From the NCBI GenBank assembly GCA_011009095.1, contig VTPC01005581.1, positions 1 to 64,000 on the forward strand: a DNA stretch of 64,000 nt. The letters run 5' to 3'. The first letter of the stretch is position 1, and each line of letters starts with the position of its first letter. The DNA is from Ignelater luminosus. Taxonomy: Eukaryota; Arthropoda; Insecta; Coleoptera; Elateridae. Made by a program: the position numbers and the translations under genes. The notes under the pieces were generated by a model, which was not told the origin of the DNA, made no database searches, and was given only the letters and a program-made list of their open reading frames with translations. Below are positions 36,391-48,391 of the stretch, one piece after another.

Positions 36391-39237
36391 TTAATTAACC
36401 ATCCACGAAGCGTTTTTTTTTAGCTCAGAAATTTTCTTTATGTTTTTATAAGGAAATTCATTTAGTAATTGTGGAATATAATAATAAATCGAGTTTCTTC
36501 CGTAGAAATTATTGTACTTATTAGTGATGAAAGTTATGGATGACGGTCGAATGTTATATGTAGTTTCTTGAATCTGTTGAAATTTTTTATTAAAATAATA
36601 TTTAAAAATGGTAATATAATCCCGTAACTGATCAATTTTCAAAATTTCAAGCTCTTTCCTTATGTCATCTGTTCTTTTATTGTTATTTTTTATAAGCTTT
36701 AAGAAATTATTTTGCGCCTTTAACAGAGGTTCCAGGTGTATTGTATATGTGTGACCATAAATCGTCAGACCATATCTTATTATTGATTCTCCCAAAGTTT
36801 TATAAATTAGTATTTTTGTTTGCACTGGCAAAATTGTTCGTAATTGATAGAATGTATATAATAGGCTTTTTAATTTGTTAGATACATATTCTATGTGTCT
36901 AGTCCATTTCATATCTTTTTGCACTATTATTCCAAGATATTTGACTTCATTTAGAAAGTTTATTTTGTGGCAAGAACTGCAATTATCTAAATTTCCAGAA
37001 AATAAGCATTTCTCGTTATGACTTCCTAGAATGTAATTTATGCTAGAATTTCCAAATTGAAGAGCTTGAGTTTTTTTAGTCTTTATAAAAATATAATGTT
37101 GTGTAAACCATTTTGATATTAAATTGAAATCATTCTGCAATTTCTGCAAACATGTAATTTCATTAATGTCTGCTGATAATATTGCAGTATCATCAGCGTA
37201 TTGATAAATATTACACAATAAACCATTTGTTCAAGGTATATCTTTTACGTATAAGTTAAATAACGTTGGTGATAAAATAGATCCTTGTGGAACACCGAAA
37301 TGTGTTTGCTTTAAATCACTGTAACAATTGTTAATTTTGACAGTCTGTGCTCGATCTGTTAAAAAACTTTCGAATAATTTGTGAACTGTGCCTCTTACTC
37401 CGGAAGCTTTTAATATTCGAAGAAGTATAGTCGTCTATTGTATCAAAGGCTTTTGATGGATCAAGAAATATCGCGGCTGCATGCTTTCTGTCATTTAAAG
37501 TTACATTAATTTTTTCAACGAAATCCAATAATAACGTTTCTGTATTCTTTCTTTTTCGAAAACCAAATTGTGTATTACGTATAATTAAGAATTTATTGAA
37601 GTAGCTATTTAATTTGTCATTTATATATTTCTCTAAAACTTTTTCTAATGATGGAAGATTCGAGATTGGGCTGTAGTTATAATATTATCTTTTTTACCAT
37701 TTTTATAAAGTGGAGAAACTATTGATATTTTCATTTTTTCTGGAATTTCACCATTTCTAACCATTAGATTTAAAAAATGTAGTAAAATATCACACAGTAT
37801 ATTTAAATTATTCTTTATGTCTTTCATTCTGATGTTGTCATATCCAGGAGCTTTATTTACGTCAAATGATTGTATTATATTGTGCAAATCAGTTGAGGTC
37901 GTCTATGGTAAAAAAAACGATTGTAGTTGAGTATCAATTATTACCTGTTGATGTGTATTATTGGTCTTTTTTAATTTGTCGATAATTGAAATAAAGAAGT
38001 TGTTGAAAGTATTTGTTAGTTGTTCTATTTCTTCCTCTGTAGCAATATCTTTAAAGTTTTTTAAACATGACTGTTTTATATTGTTGCTGCCTCTTCCTAG
38101 TCTGTTATTTAAGATTGACCAAATTCCTGATATGTTGGAACTATTTTTACATATCTCTTGGTAGTAATAATAATCTTTAGCTTTCTTTATTTTTTTCTGA
38201 ACTGTATTTCGTAATGCTTTGTATTTTCTAAATATAGTTGGATTTTTGTTTGATTTGTAAGTACTCCACATATCGTTTTTAAACGAAATTTCGTTAAGTA
38301 GTTCATCTGTAATCCATGAGTTATGTACTTGATATTTTCTATTTTTATTGTACTTAATAGTACGTGTCTAAAATTTGTGTACTAAAGAAAATGCTGCCAC
38401 AATTTTCTCGTATAGTTGTGTAACGTTATTAATATTCATCAATTCTTTCCAATTTACTTGTTTAATCATATAATTGACTTTCTCATTATCTATAACGTAT
38501 CGAATTGTATCTTCGTTTGCTTCTAGTGTATCATAATCAGCTAAGAAGTTTATTCCTATTATGTAATGATCTGCTATTTTATAGTTAATAACAAACGGTT
38601 CGTATGATTCGTTTTCAAATCGAATTACTACACGGTCTAGACAAGTAGACACTAATTTATTCTGTATCTTTTCTTCTCGTATAGGGGAATTAATTAAACT
38701 TATTAAACCATAAGCATTTAATAAATTAGTATATTTTCCTACCCCATCTTTGTATTTGTTTAATAAATCAAAATTTATGTCTCCTATTAGTAGAATATTC
38801 TTTACATTATGTACTTCATCTAACCATGACTCTAATTCTAGAATGAAACTATTTTTATTTAAATTCGGGGGTCTATAAATACAATTTATTAGGCAACTAA
38901 ATAAAACTTTAGAGCTTATTCTTTTCTCTACTTGTAATACCATATTTTCAGCAAATGCAAATTTTTGGTGATCCATCTCTTGAACTTTAATATTATTTTT
39001 AACGAACATGCATATCCTTCCTCCTCTTTTGAAATCTCTACATAAAACAAACTTTTGAAATGAATTTAAGAAGAAAACTGGACGTTCTTCTTGTTTAATT
39101 CCAATTTCTGTAAGAACTATTGTATCTATAAATCCTAAATTATCTTTTATAATTGCCTCAAATTCAGCCCAATGCTTTTTCAAGCTGCGTATATTTACAT
39201 GAATTATATTAAATTTTAATTTTGTTGAGATTTCCAC
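36391..39237 (-). pseudogene. LINE ORF2: endonuclease and reverse transcriptase, frame-broken
   Basis: The endonuclease (39237-38368, open) shows NIIHVNIRSL, VLTE, YRPPN, IGDINFDLL, STCLDR and ADHYIIG, in the order of AP-type LINE endonucleases. The linker (38271-37903) leads to the RT: KAPGYDNIRMKDIKNN, LYKNGKKDN, GFRKRKN-like sequence, AAIFLDPSKAFDTID and the catalytic QYADDTAIL near 37190. The C-terminal domain runs to 36391. It is split into at least five frames by shifts and stops (around 38300, 37890, 37640, 37330 and 37220). Confidence 0.88.
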
Positions 39238-39400
39238 ATTGTGTTTTCCAAATATGTAAATTTTCTAGAGCAGTTTCTTTCATACTTTCATTCATGATTT
39301 GGTTAATCTTCTTCACCGTTAGAAATAAAAGTCTATATAAAAGTGTTTAAATTAAATAATTAGAACTAATTGATAATGTAACCTAATATATACAAGTCTT

Positions 39401-40193
39401 TTACAATTTGTTTAAGTCCTCTTCATTATTGTTCAAAATAGCTGATTTATTTTCTTCTTTCTTTATCCAAAGTTTTCCATTTTTAAACGATACAAACTTG
39501 TATGATTTTTCCTTTTGTAACATTTTTGCTTCTGACCACAGTCCTTTATAATACTGTGTAAGGTGTTCATTTACATATATGGGTGTTGCATGTAATTAAG
39601 GAAATAAATTGTTTACTTTTGGTTTTCTGGATTTGTATTATTCTATAAACTGATCTCTTTTCATTTTATTAGTAAATTGCACTACTATTGGTCTATTTTC
39701 TTTTTTATGGATCGTGTTGATTCTTTGTGCAGTATCTATATCTTTATCAGTGATGTCCAAATCCATAATTTTTCCAATATGTTTTACAAGTGTATTAATG
39801 TTTTCTTGACAAGCTTCTGGAATACCGCTTATGATGGCATTTTTATTTCTGGAATATTGTCTGTCTTGCTCTACAGATATTTTAATTTCTCTAATTTCTT
39901 TCTCCAGTTTCTTATTTCTTTCTTTTAGAATTTGATTCTCTTCTCTTAATTTTTTTTAATTCTTTTTGGATTTCTTTTAATGTACTGTTGCACTTATCCA
40001 TTATTTCATTATTAAATTCTGCCGACTCTTTGCACTCATGTACTTCATTACTTAGAATTTTGATATTATCTGCCATAACTTTCATTTTCGTTTTGAATAT
40101 TTCTCTGATTGTTTCTTTTAAATCTTCAGTATTGTTGTTTTCTTGTTTGGAAATTAAAGCATCTAAATTTTTTTGTCGTTTTGATTTTGACAT
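39401..40193 (-). pseudogene. LINE ORF1: coiled coil plus RNA-binding protein, frame-broken
   Basis: Starts MSKSKRQKNLDALISKQ. A Lys/Glu-rich coiled coil (about residues 20-90) is followed, after a frame change near 39912, by an L1-ORF1p-like RRM (RQYSRNKNAIISGIPE, DIDTAQRI, RPIVVQFTNKMKRDQFI) and a C-terminal domain (YKGLWSEAKML..FKNGKLWIKK) ending at TAA 39401-39403. In the family it binds LINE RNA as an oligomer. Confidence 0.8.
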
Positions 40194-40379
40194 CTTTGAT
40201 ATTTTATATTATACGTATTACTGCAAATATATAAAGATTTGGATTTTAGGCAATGGCGAAGTCCTGAAAAGGACCGTCTGAATGGTGTTCTAGAGAAAAT
40301 TTATTAAGCTTCTGTATTAGTAGAAAATGAATTTTTTAGTTAGTATTTAAAATCTAAATTTTGCTTGGTGCACTACTAT

Positions 40380-40580
40380 AGCACCAATTCAAAAACTTAT
40401 TTATTTCCAGAACTTACACAATAAAAATAAAAACAACTTAAATGACATTTAATAATGTGTGTGTCCTCCATTTTTCTGAATAATCTCAAAAATTCTGTTG
40501 TTCATACTTTCAATAAGTTCATCCACAAGTTCTTGTTGGAAATTGTTCCAGGTTGCATTAATGACATCTTTCAATTAATA
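40380..40580 (-). mobile_element. Tc1-like transposon 3' fragment
   Basis: The minus strand encodes the last ~40 residues of a Tc1-type transposase (TWNNFQQELVDELIESMNNR, then GGHTHY and stop). It is followed by an A/T-rich tail and GGTGCTATAGTAGTGCACC, likely part of its end repeat. The rest is gone; the Penelope-like element begins where the fragment is cut, so that insertion may have removed or displaced the remainder. Confidence 0.65.
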
Positions 40581-43525
40581 TAATGTTTAAAAAATATGTT
40601 TTTTATATTCAATGATTTTCTAATAATTAAATCAATATCATAGATTCTCTTCTTTTTTTCTGCATACAAATACAAATAAATAAATGTGTGTTTTTAGTTA
40701 GTTGTCAGTTGGTATTGAAGTTATTGAAAAGATGATTATTATGATTTATATGTATGGGGTGTGTTAATAAATTTTTATTGGTTATTATTTATTAGTGTTT
40801 AAAATGTGTTGAAAGATAGATGTAAAATTTAATTGTGTTTGATCATTTAGGCATTCATATTTATTATTTCTTTTTATCTTTTCTATTTCAAGGGTTTCTA
40901 GTAGTAGTAATTTGTAGCCTTTGTTGTATTGGTGAAGGAGTTTTGTGTTTTCTTTGTTGAACGTGTGTTGATGTTCGTATAAATGTCTACCGAAGTTGGA
41001 AGTTGTGTTGTTTCTTATGTGTTCTTTGATTTTTGTTTCGAGGCTTCTGCCTGTTTCTCCAATGTATATTGTGTTACAATCGTTGCATGATAACATATAA
41101 ACCCCGTTTTTTCTTTAATTTCTCGGTTTTATCTTTAGCGTTATTTAGTATGTTCAGTAGCTTATTATTTTGTTTAAACCCATTTATTATGTTGTATCTC
41201 GTTAGTAGTTTTTCTATTTTATAGTTTACCGGTCCTTGGAATGTGAATGTTCAATAAATAGGGTTTGGTTGGTTTATATTGTTAGTGTTTGGGTTTTGTT
41301 GTTTTTGAATTATTTTGTTGATGATGTTTTCGTTGTATCAGTTGTTTATGGCAAGCTGTTTAATTATTGAGTATTCTTTTTGTTGTTTTTTTGGGGGTTA
41401 GAGGTATTGTGTTGTATCTATTTTTGAGGTAGTGAAAAGCTGCCGTTTTGTGCCTATGATGGTGTTGCGAAGTGTTCGGGATGAGTATATCTGTACAAGT
41501 ATGTTTTCTATAAATGTCATATATTATTCTATTGTTGGTTTTTATAAGTGTTAGGTCCAAAAAATTAAGTGTATTGTTTTCTTCTATTTCTAATGTGAAT
41601 TCTATATTTTTATGTAGGCGGTTGATGTAATTGTGGAATACCTTTAAAAGATCTAACCCTCCATTCCATATCCATATGATGTCAACGTATCTGTGCCATA
41701 AACGTACGTGTTTTGTGATGGGCTGAGGAGTTTTAAATAGATTGTTTTCCAAGTTGTCCACGAATATGTCTGCTATTAAGCATGCGTTTGGTGCTCCCGT
41801 AGGGAGACCGTCGGTCATTTTGTAGAATTTTTTGTTGAAGACGCAGAAATTTTGGTTTATAGTTAGCTGGAATATGTTTATTATATTGTTGATGTCTGTG
41901 TGATTGTTGAGGTTTTGGGTTAGTATATTTCTTATGATGGAGGTGGTTTCTATTGTAGGTACATTTGTATAAAGGTTTTTTACATCAAAAGAAGTTAAGA
42001 TATCGTTGTCTTGTAATGTAATGTTAGATAGTTTTTCTATTAGTTCTTGTTTGTTTCTGATTGTGTATGTTGGTTTAAAATTGGTTATATTTTGGAATAT
42101 TTCTATTGAGATTTTATTAAGATAGTAAGAGAATGTATGAAATTGACGAGTGGGCGTATTGGGTGGTTGATTTTATGTAATTTTGGTTGTCCGTATAATT
42201 GTGGTATCTGCGGATTCATTGGTATGAGTGTTTTTTGGTTGTCGGTATATTTTTCAATTGTGGGTTACAGGTTTTTATGGTTTGTTTTGTTAGGTATATG
42301 TAATTCTGTAGAGGATTGCGGTTTAGGATGATGCAGTTATTGTCTTTTAGGAATTGTTCTACTTTATTTATGTAATCTAATTTATTTATTAATACTAAAC
42401 CTGCGTTTTTATCTGCGTTGACTATGGTGATATTATTGTTTTCTATTTTCTTTTTTAGCTGTGACAGGGTTTTCTTTTCTTGGTGTATGGTTTTGTAGTT
42501 TTTCTTTTCATTTCTTTGCATTCTTCTTTGCTCATTGAGAAGTAGTTGTGTGCATTCAGATCTAATGCTGTTTTCTTGTGGACGGTTGTGTATTGCTGCG
42601 TCTTTTTCTACCGCTAGAATTTGTAGATTAGGTTTTTCCGGGATAGCGTATTTATAACCTTTTTGTAGTAGTAGCTGTTCTTTTTCTGTAAGTTGTAAGT
42701 TAGAAAGATTTGTAACTTGTGGATAAAATTTGTGTTTTATAATGTTATTACTTTTTGTTTTTTAGTATTGGCTTTATTTTTTGTGAGATTATTTAGTTTT
42801 TGTCCTTTTATTCGTTTGTTATTGTAGGTGGTTGTGTTAATTTTTATTTGTATATTTTGTTTTATATTATCAATTTCTGTGTATTGTAGTTTATCGGTTA
42901 ATAATTTGTAAGTATCATTTATGTTTTTTTCTATTTTTGTTAGATCTTTGTAATGTTTTGATCTCTCTTGTTTTAGTATCTTTTTGGTTAAGTATAATTG
43001 TGTTTTATCATCTAGTTTTTTGTTTGTTTTTATCTTTGCAAATGTTGGTATTAGTTGCTCTTGAATGCATCTATTTCTGAAAAATATGTGTAGTTTTAGT
43101 GCAGCTTTCTTTACTTCCAGTCTTTGGAGGTATTGGATCTGGGCTGGCGTACTCGCAATATTTATGTATTGGAGATCCATAGCTTAAGGTTATTATGTGT
43201 TGGATTATTTAAATTAAGGTACTTCCTTAAGTTTTATTATTCATTTATTTACTTTTATTTTACACTCACCCTTCACCACATTTTAAACACTAATAAATAA
43301 TAACCAATAAAAATTTATTTACACACCCAATACATATAAATCATAATAATCATCTTTTCAATAACTTCAATACCAACTGACAACCAACTAAAAACACACA
43401 TTTATTTCTTTGTATTTGTATGCAGAAAAAAAGAAGTGTCTATGATATTGATTTAATTATTAGAAAATCATTGAATATAAAAAACATATTTTTAAACATT
43501 ACACAATTAAAGAACTAGGTATATA
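40575..43525 (-). mobile_element. Penelope-like element with GIY-YIG endonuclease, about 2.95 kb
   Basis: Minus-strand order: N-terminal Lys-rich region (43180-42737), RT N-terminus (about 42521), RT core (about 41818) and GIY-YIG domain (41096-40785). Both outer ends carry inverted copies of about 240 bp (40575-40810 and 43265-43525); terminal inverted copies of this kind occur in Penelope-like elements. The coding region is broken at several points, and it looks dead. Confidence 0.88.
40785..43180 (-). pseudogene. Penelope reverse transcriptase / GIY-YIG polyprotein remnant
   Basis: Visible in order: Lys-rich leader (MDLQYINIASTPAQIQYLQ..), IVNADKNAGLVLINKLDYI (RT N-terminal block of this family), DGLPTGAPNACLIADIFVDN and WHRYVDIIWIWNG (palm region), NFLDLTLIKTNN and IYRKHTCTDILIP (thumb side), then CNDCNTIYIGETGRSLETKI, the GIY-YIG motif with its CxxC. 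The GIY-YIG nuclease is thought to nick the target for priming. The frame is not continuous. Confidence 0.85.
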
Positions 43526-44931
43526 TAAATATAATTTAGTATTAATAATTACCGAAATATTGTAACCTAAAGATTTACAGATTACATACAGCTAAAATTA
43601 CTTCTACAGAAACTGACAAAATGAGTTTTTTCTATATTCTTATCAACTGACAATTTGTAAGTATCAATATTGTTATTATTATTATAAAACAAAACGTTAT
43701 GATGCAATTATTCTAATATATTATCTATACAATAATTTTATATATACACTAACTAAAATACTTATAACCTAAGAAATATGTAAAAATATGTCACAATTAC
43801 TAAACAAAAGGATAATACTACACTCTATTTATACATTAATTTTATATTTTGTATTTAAACTAATTTTAATTAATTTTTATCTATACAATAATTTTATATT
43901 TACTCTAACTAAAATACTTATATATCATGTAATTTGTACAAATATGAAAAACTAATTTTACATAACTTAATTTTAGTTCTCCTGATGATGTGCATAGCCA
44001 CGACACCGGTTGAGAAAAGTAAATAAATAAATAATAAAACTTAAGAAAGTACCTTAATTTAAATAGTCCCAAAAAAAATGTAAATATATCGTTAAACAAA
44101 CAACCTACGCGACAACAATAATTCAGAATTATCCACACACTCGCATAGCTATGTGCGTTCTAATTTATAAAATCTTTGAATAGTAAATCGGTAGGTAATA
44201 ATAATTTGAAAATTTACAAAGTAATTAACAATAAAAAAACAAATTCTTACATAAAATTACATAACTTAATTATTTAAATCAAAGTTACCTCATTTATTCG
44301 ATACCAGATTATTTCTAGAAAAACTCTGCTTCATTTAAGTTCACCCCCCCTCCAGAGGTTTTAGAATAAAATGTCGCATAAAATTATTAAAGCTGGTATA
44401 AACAAAATAATTATTATAAAACAGAGAGCAAAAAAAATACAGAAAAAAATAACTTATCTTAATTACAATTCCCTTGACGGCATCCAGCGCGGGAAAAGAC
44501 AGAGCTTCACTCGTAGCTATCACGTGACGACTCGAGCTAACACAAACCCCTTTCACACTAACGAAGGGTAAATACATGGAGCCTGCTATTAGGAAGGAAA
44601 AATTTTACAAACCGACACGGCGCTGTAAAAGGTACTTGAATGTACGCAACGCTACAAAGGAGCCAAAATTTCTTAGAATTCCGTCGGTTTCAGCGACAGG
44701 TAAAATCCTGTCGAAACATGAAATATCAAGCTTCGATGCAGAAATATAATTTTATGAAATAAAATAAACTTTCTAATAAATGAATTTTTATTCAATAAAA
44801 TAAACCAATGTAAATTTTATAATAGAAATGAGAGGAATAAACATCTACTTCCAAATTAAATTAAGTTAGAAGTCTAATGTTTCCGCGTTAATTCAAAATA
44901 ACATTACAATCTAGTATACTCTAAGATAATA
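43526..44931. other. Spacer with imperfect tandem repeat and Penelope-related scrap
   Basis: Two AT-rich units (43713-43800 and 43871-43950) repeat in tandem about 158 bp apart (ATCTATACAATAATTTTATA..CTAACTAAAATACTTATA). 44016-44070 is an inverted copy of 43205-43257 within the Penelope-like element, so this is probably tail sequence of another Penelope copy. 44460-44720 is locally GC-richer but holds no convincing gene. Confidence 0.5.
43981..44010 (+). ncRNA. Hammerhead-ribozyme-like motif, degenerate
   Basis: CTGATGA, then a short hairpin (GTG..CAC, loop CATAGC), then GACA where the core has GAAA, then CCGG. It lies beside sequence related to the Penelope tail, where such ribozymes belong. 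One core change probably makes it inactive. Confidence 0.4.
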
Positions 44932-46224
44932 ACACATCGTTCAATAAGTCTCGAGACTAACCCAGAGATGGTGCTAGTAGTACCAAACTAGCCACGTTTC
45001 CCTAGAGTGCGAACCTTCACATGAAACGTGTAAAAATTTCACGTCGATTGGACCACAAACAGCAGAGTTATCGAGGTTAGAGTAAAGTCACTTTGTAATT
45101 TGTTTGAAAAATGGAACAAAGCGAGTTTCGCGTGTTGATAAAACATTGTTTTTTAATGGGTAAAAACACCGTAGAAGCCCAGCAATGGCTTGAGAAACGT
45201 TACCCGGACTCCTCTCCATCCAAATCAACGATTTGTCGTTGGTATGCTGAGTTTAAACGTGGTCGTACGGACACAAACGATGCGGAACGTTCGGGTAGGC
45301 CATTGGAAGCCGTTACACCGGAAAATGTGAGTGAAGTATTCAAAATCGTAATGAAAAATCGCAAAGTAAAGGTCCGTGAGATTGCAGAAATGACACAGAT
45401 ATCATCTGGAAGCGTATTTACAATCCTTCATGAAAAATTGAGCATGAAAAAGGTTTTTTCCAAGTGGGTGCCGCGATTGCTTTCAATGGAACAAAAACAG
45501 CAACGAATCGACGATTCAGAGAGCTGTTTATCGCTATTTACTCGCAATAAAAAGTATTTCCTGCGTCGATACGTGACCATGGATGAAACATGGATACATC
45601 ATTTCACTCCAGAGTCGAATCGGCAATCATCTGAGTGGCGCATGGCTGGCAAAAGCCGTCCAAAGCATCCAAAAACGCAGCAATCTGCTGGCAAAGTCAT
45701 GGCGTCTGTTTTTTGGGATACACATGGCGTCATTTTCATTGACTACCTGGAAAAAGGTAAATCGATCAACAGTGATTATTATATTGACTTGTTGGTACGT
45801 TTGAAGGAGGAGATCGCAGCAAAACGACCGCACATGAAGAAGAAAAAAAATCCTTTTTCAGCAAGACAATGCACCATGCCACAAGTCCATGAAAACAATG
45901 GCAAAAATCTACGAGTTGGGCTTTGATTTGCTTCCCCACCCCCCGTATTCGCCAGATTTAGCCCCCAGCGACTACTGGCTCTTTGCTGATCTCAAAAAAA
46001 TGCTCCAAGGAAAAAAATTTGGCTCGAATGAGGAGGTCATTGCCGAAACTGAAGCCTATTTTGAAGCAAAGGATAAATCCTTCTATAAACATGGTATAGA
46101 AATGTTGGAAAGGCGTTGGAAAGATTGTATCACTCTAAAAGGAGATTATATTGATGAATAAAAATGATTTTTGAAAAAAAATGTTGTTTTCGTTGTTAGT
46201 CTCGGGACTTATTGAAAGATGTGT
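44932..46224 (+). mobile_element. Mariner element 3, near full length, 1293 bp
   Basis: Inverted ends ACACATC(G/T)TTCAATAAGTC agree at about 28 of 30 positions. TA precedes the left end (44930-44931); the right flank is CA, a decayed TA. It is a third mariner family, distinct from those at 19976 and 25148. Confidence 0.9.
45111..46161 (+). pseudogene. Mariner transposase, one frameshift in an A-run
   Basis: MEQSEFRVLIKHCFLMGKN, helix-turn-helix (YAEFKRGRTDTND), WVPRLLS, MDETWIHHFTP (first Asp), then a shift in an eight-A run at about 45843-45850. The frame resumes with FQQDNAPCHKS and PPYSPDLAPSDYWLF, with 34 residues between the last two Asp, and ends LKGDYIDE. One extra base in a homopolymer is the only visible defect; it could be real or a sequencing error, so activity is not excluded. 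Confidence 0.92.
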
Positions 46225-48327
46225 CATACTTACTAAATGCTAGGTACTATGTTTTCAATAACCACATCTACTACAAAACAGCTAGAGAAGATAGTCTTGA
46301 GTAAAATCTGAGGCGCAGGAAGACTGTTTGTAACAAGAGTTCAATCTACAGGAATAAATCTTTTCTCATCTGTAGGATGAACATTGAAACACAGTAAGTG
46401 CGTTGTTTAGCCAGCCAAAACGATAGATATTACAAGTGTAGATCAACTTTTTTGTTGATACGAGAAGCCGTAATTTTTGAAAACGAATTCCATTCGAGGC
46501 TCAGTATAATTACTAGTTGAGAACAACTTGCATTCTACTTTAAAAGCATTCGTGTCTCCATTATAAAATACTTACTCTAAATTATAATGAAAGTGAATGA
46601 AATCTATTTTGCTAATACTGTAAATGAATAAGACGAAAACACAAGTTTGGTAGTTACCACAGTATTACACCGGATATTTGCAGTACTGACATAACCGTTG
46701 TTTATTGTAACCTTACAGGAAAAAAATAATATGACATCAATGTAATGCAAAGTTTATTAGTGATAACTAGTCTTAAATTACAACAAAAAAACGCTAAACT
46801 AATTACTTAATTTTTACCACACTAAACGTCTGTGATTTTGACATGTAACAAACAAATGATACTGATTTGCCATTTAAAGATAGGTATTCCGGCTAACTAG
46901 ATTATTTCTAGATTATTCTTATCAAAAAAGCGTAATCATCAGATCAGATTTTATTTTTTTTGTGGATAAACCTTAAGAGTTATTAAAAATTACAAAGATA
47001 CAAAACTATTTCTAAAGAAAATATCTTTTTGAAAGAAAAAATTAAAAGTTCTCAGCCTAGGCACTAAAAAGTTATCACCAAATGTGTACTGCGGCATTTT
47101 TGTTTAATACACTTACAACTTACCGATGAAGACCAAAACCATCTTGAAACGTGACTTATAGTCGCAAAACATGTCATACCAAAAATTATAAAAATCGATC
47201 AAAGCCTACTATTTTTATACAGAAAATAAATTCTTTTTCAAAAAACTTTCACGTCTAGCACCGACTTAACGAGACGATTTTGGATACAGGTAAGTTGGGT
47301 TAAATCTTCTTATTTTTATCCCAGGAGTCTGCAGTTAAGCTATGTCCCAACCTTTTGGAGACACCCTGTATATTACTAACAAGAAATAATCTATTACTTG
47401 AATAAGAAATATGAAAGAATTTTTAATTAAAAAATAAAATAGGTGAATTACTAAAATTACAGTTAAAGACTTGCACGTGTTACTTTTTATTTTTTATTTT
47501 TTATCTTTTAAAACCAGAAAAATTAAAACGTCAATCTGTACAACAAGAAATAACATTTACAGCTGCATTCTTCTTTCCTCTACGTAAACTTAAGGTATAC
47601 TTCTGCTCTAAAATAATCAAGCAAACATAAATCACGTATTAAAAATTCACTAATTAAATCTCTATGGTTGGTCAACTAGTTTTACACCTTGTACATATGT
47701 AAAATTCAATTTTGTTTTGCGTAAACTTGCTTTTCTTGTAAGGAGCTACAACTTATTTTTATTTTAAGTTTCCTCAGTACAACAGATATGGGTAAACCTG
47801 TGCCCGTTTGAGTTTTTGTCTGAAGGATCGAAAACTTGTAAATTGAACATTGATCCGATCTAGATAAATAATATAAACAGTTTTAGTCTCCTGCTTATTT
47901 ATTTATGCTGTAAAATTCGCTAATGATTGCGTGCATTCATGAATATTTTACTGGTACTACTACCGAGAGGCATCAAATTCAACAATCAAATTTTAATCAT
48001 ATAGCTATTGTTTGACTTAAAATATGACAAGACGTTTATATAAAGATAAAATTACATCTGATCTTGCTTCATTTTTAGGTATATTTCTTAAAAGTTCATA
48101 AGTTCAAACAAATTTCTTGTAATAATACAAGCGCCAATTTTTTTATAATAAATTACAATGAGCAAACAAACGTTTTTAAATTTTAATATAGTTATTGAGA
48201 TTACTCAATGCGTATTTGTACATTTTACGTGAGGTTAATTTGATGACACCCGGTATATAAATAAAGAAAAACAAGATATTTTTTTCTATATCAACTCTAA
48301 AACAAATGTGTTTTTTCATTGACTGCA
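46225..48327. other. Spacer and 5' flank of gene 4
   Basis: No gene. 47913-48200 is duplicated promoter-side DNA, matching 32930 onward and 63726-63960. Transposon ends are visible without their partners: ACACCCTGTATATT at about 47365 and ACACCCGGTA at about 48246. Confidence 0.5.
47121..47153 (+). ncRNA. Hammerhead-ribozyme-like motif
   Basis: CCGATG (core CUGAUG with one change), a hairpin AAGA-CCAAAACCA-TCTT, then GAAA and CGTG. This is the core order of a hammerhead. No Penelope coding sequence is adjacent, so it would be a dispersed 3' remnant. The long loop and missing stem check make it tentative. Confidence 0.38.
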
Positions 48328-48365
48328 AAACGCTTGCGCTTTACTCTTGGCGTTCGTCTGCTTAA
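48328..48365 (+). promoter_or_regulatory. Core-promoter/5'UTR block of gene 4
   Basis: GCTTGCGCTTTACTCTTGGC followed by GTTCGTCTGC, starting about 57 nt before the exon-1 ATG. It corresponds to the blocks at 9561 and 33051. Confidence 0.45.
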
Positions 48366-48391
48366 GGTTATAGAATTTATTGTTGTTAACG

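Larger units (their letters stand above)
36166..40300 (-). mobile_element. Jockey-superfamily (Jockey/CR1-like) LINE, nearly full length, about 4.1 kb
   Basis: Minus-strand order: 5' leader (near 40300), ORF1 (40193-39401), ORF2 with apurinic-type endonuclease and reverse transcriptase (39237-36391), 3' UTR, and a (TAA)n-like tail at 36166-36200. Both ORFs carry several frame breaks, so it is dead, but all domains can be traced and little is deleted, so it is not very old. Clear target duplications were not identified. A Penelope-like element follows directly on the plus-strand right. Confidence 0.88.

Noticed and set aside
43713-43950. CRISPR-like or satellite array
   Set aside because: Only two diverged AT-rich units; not an array, and the window is eukaryotic.
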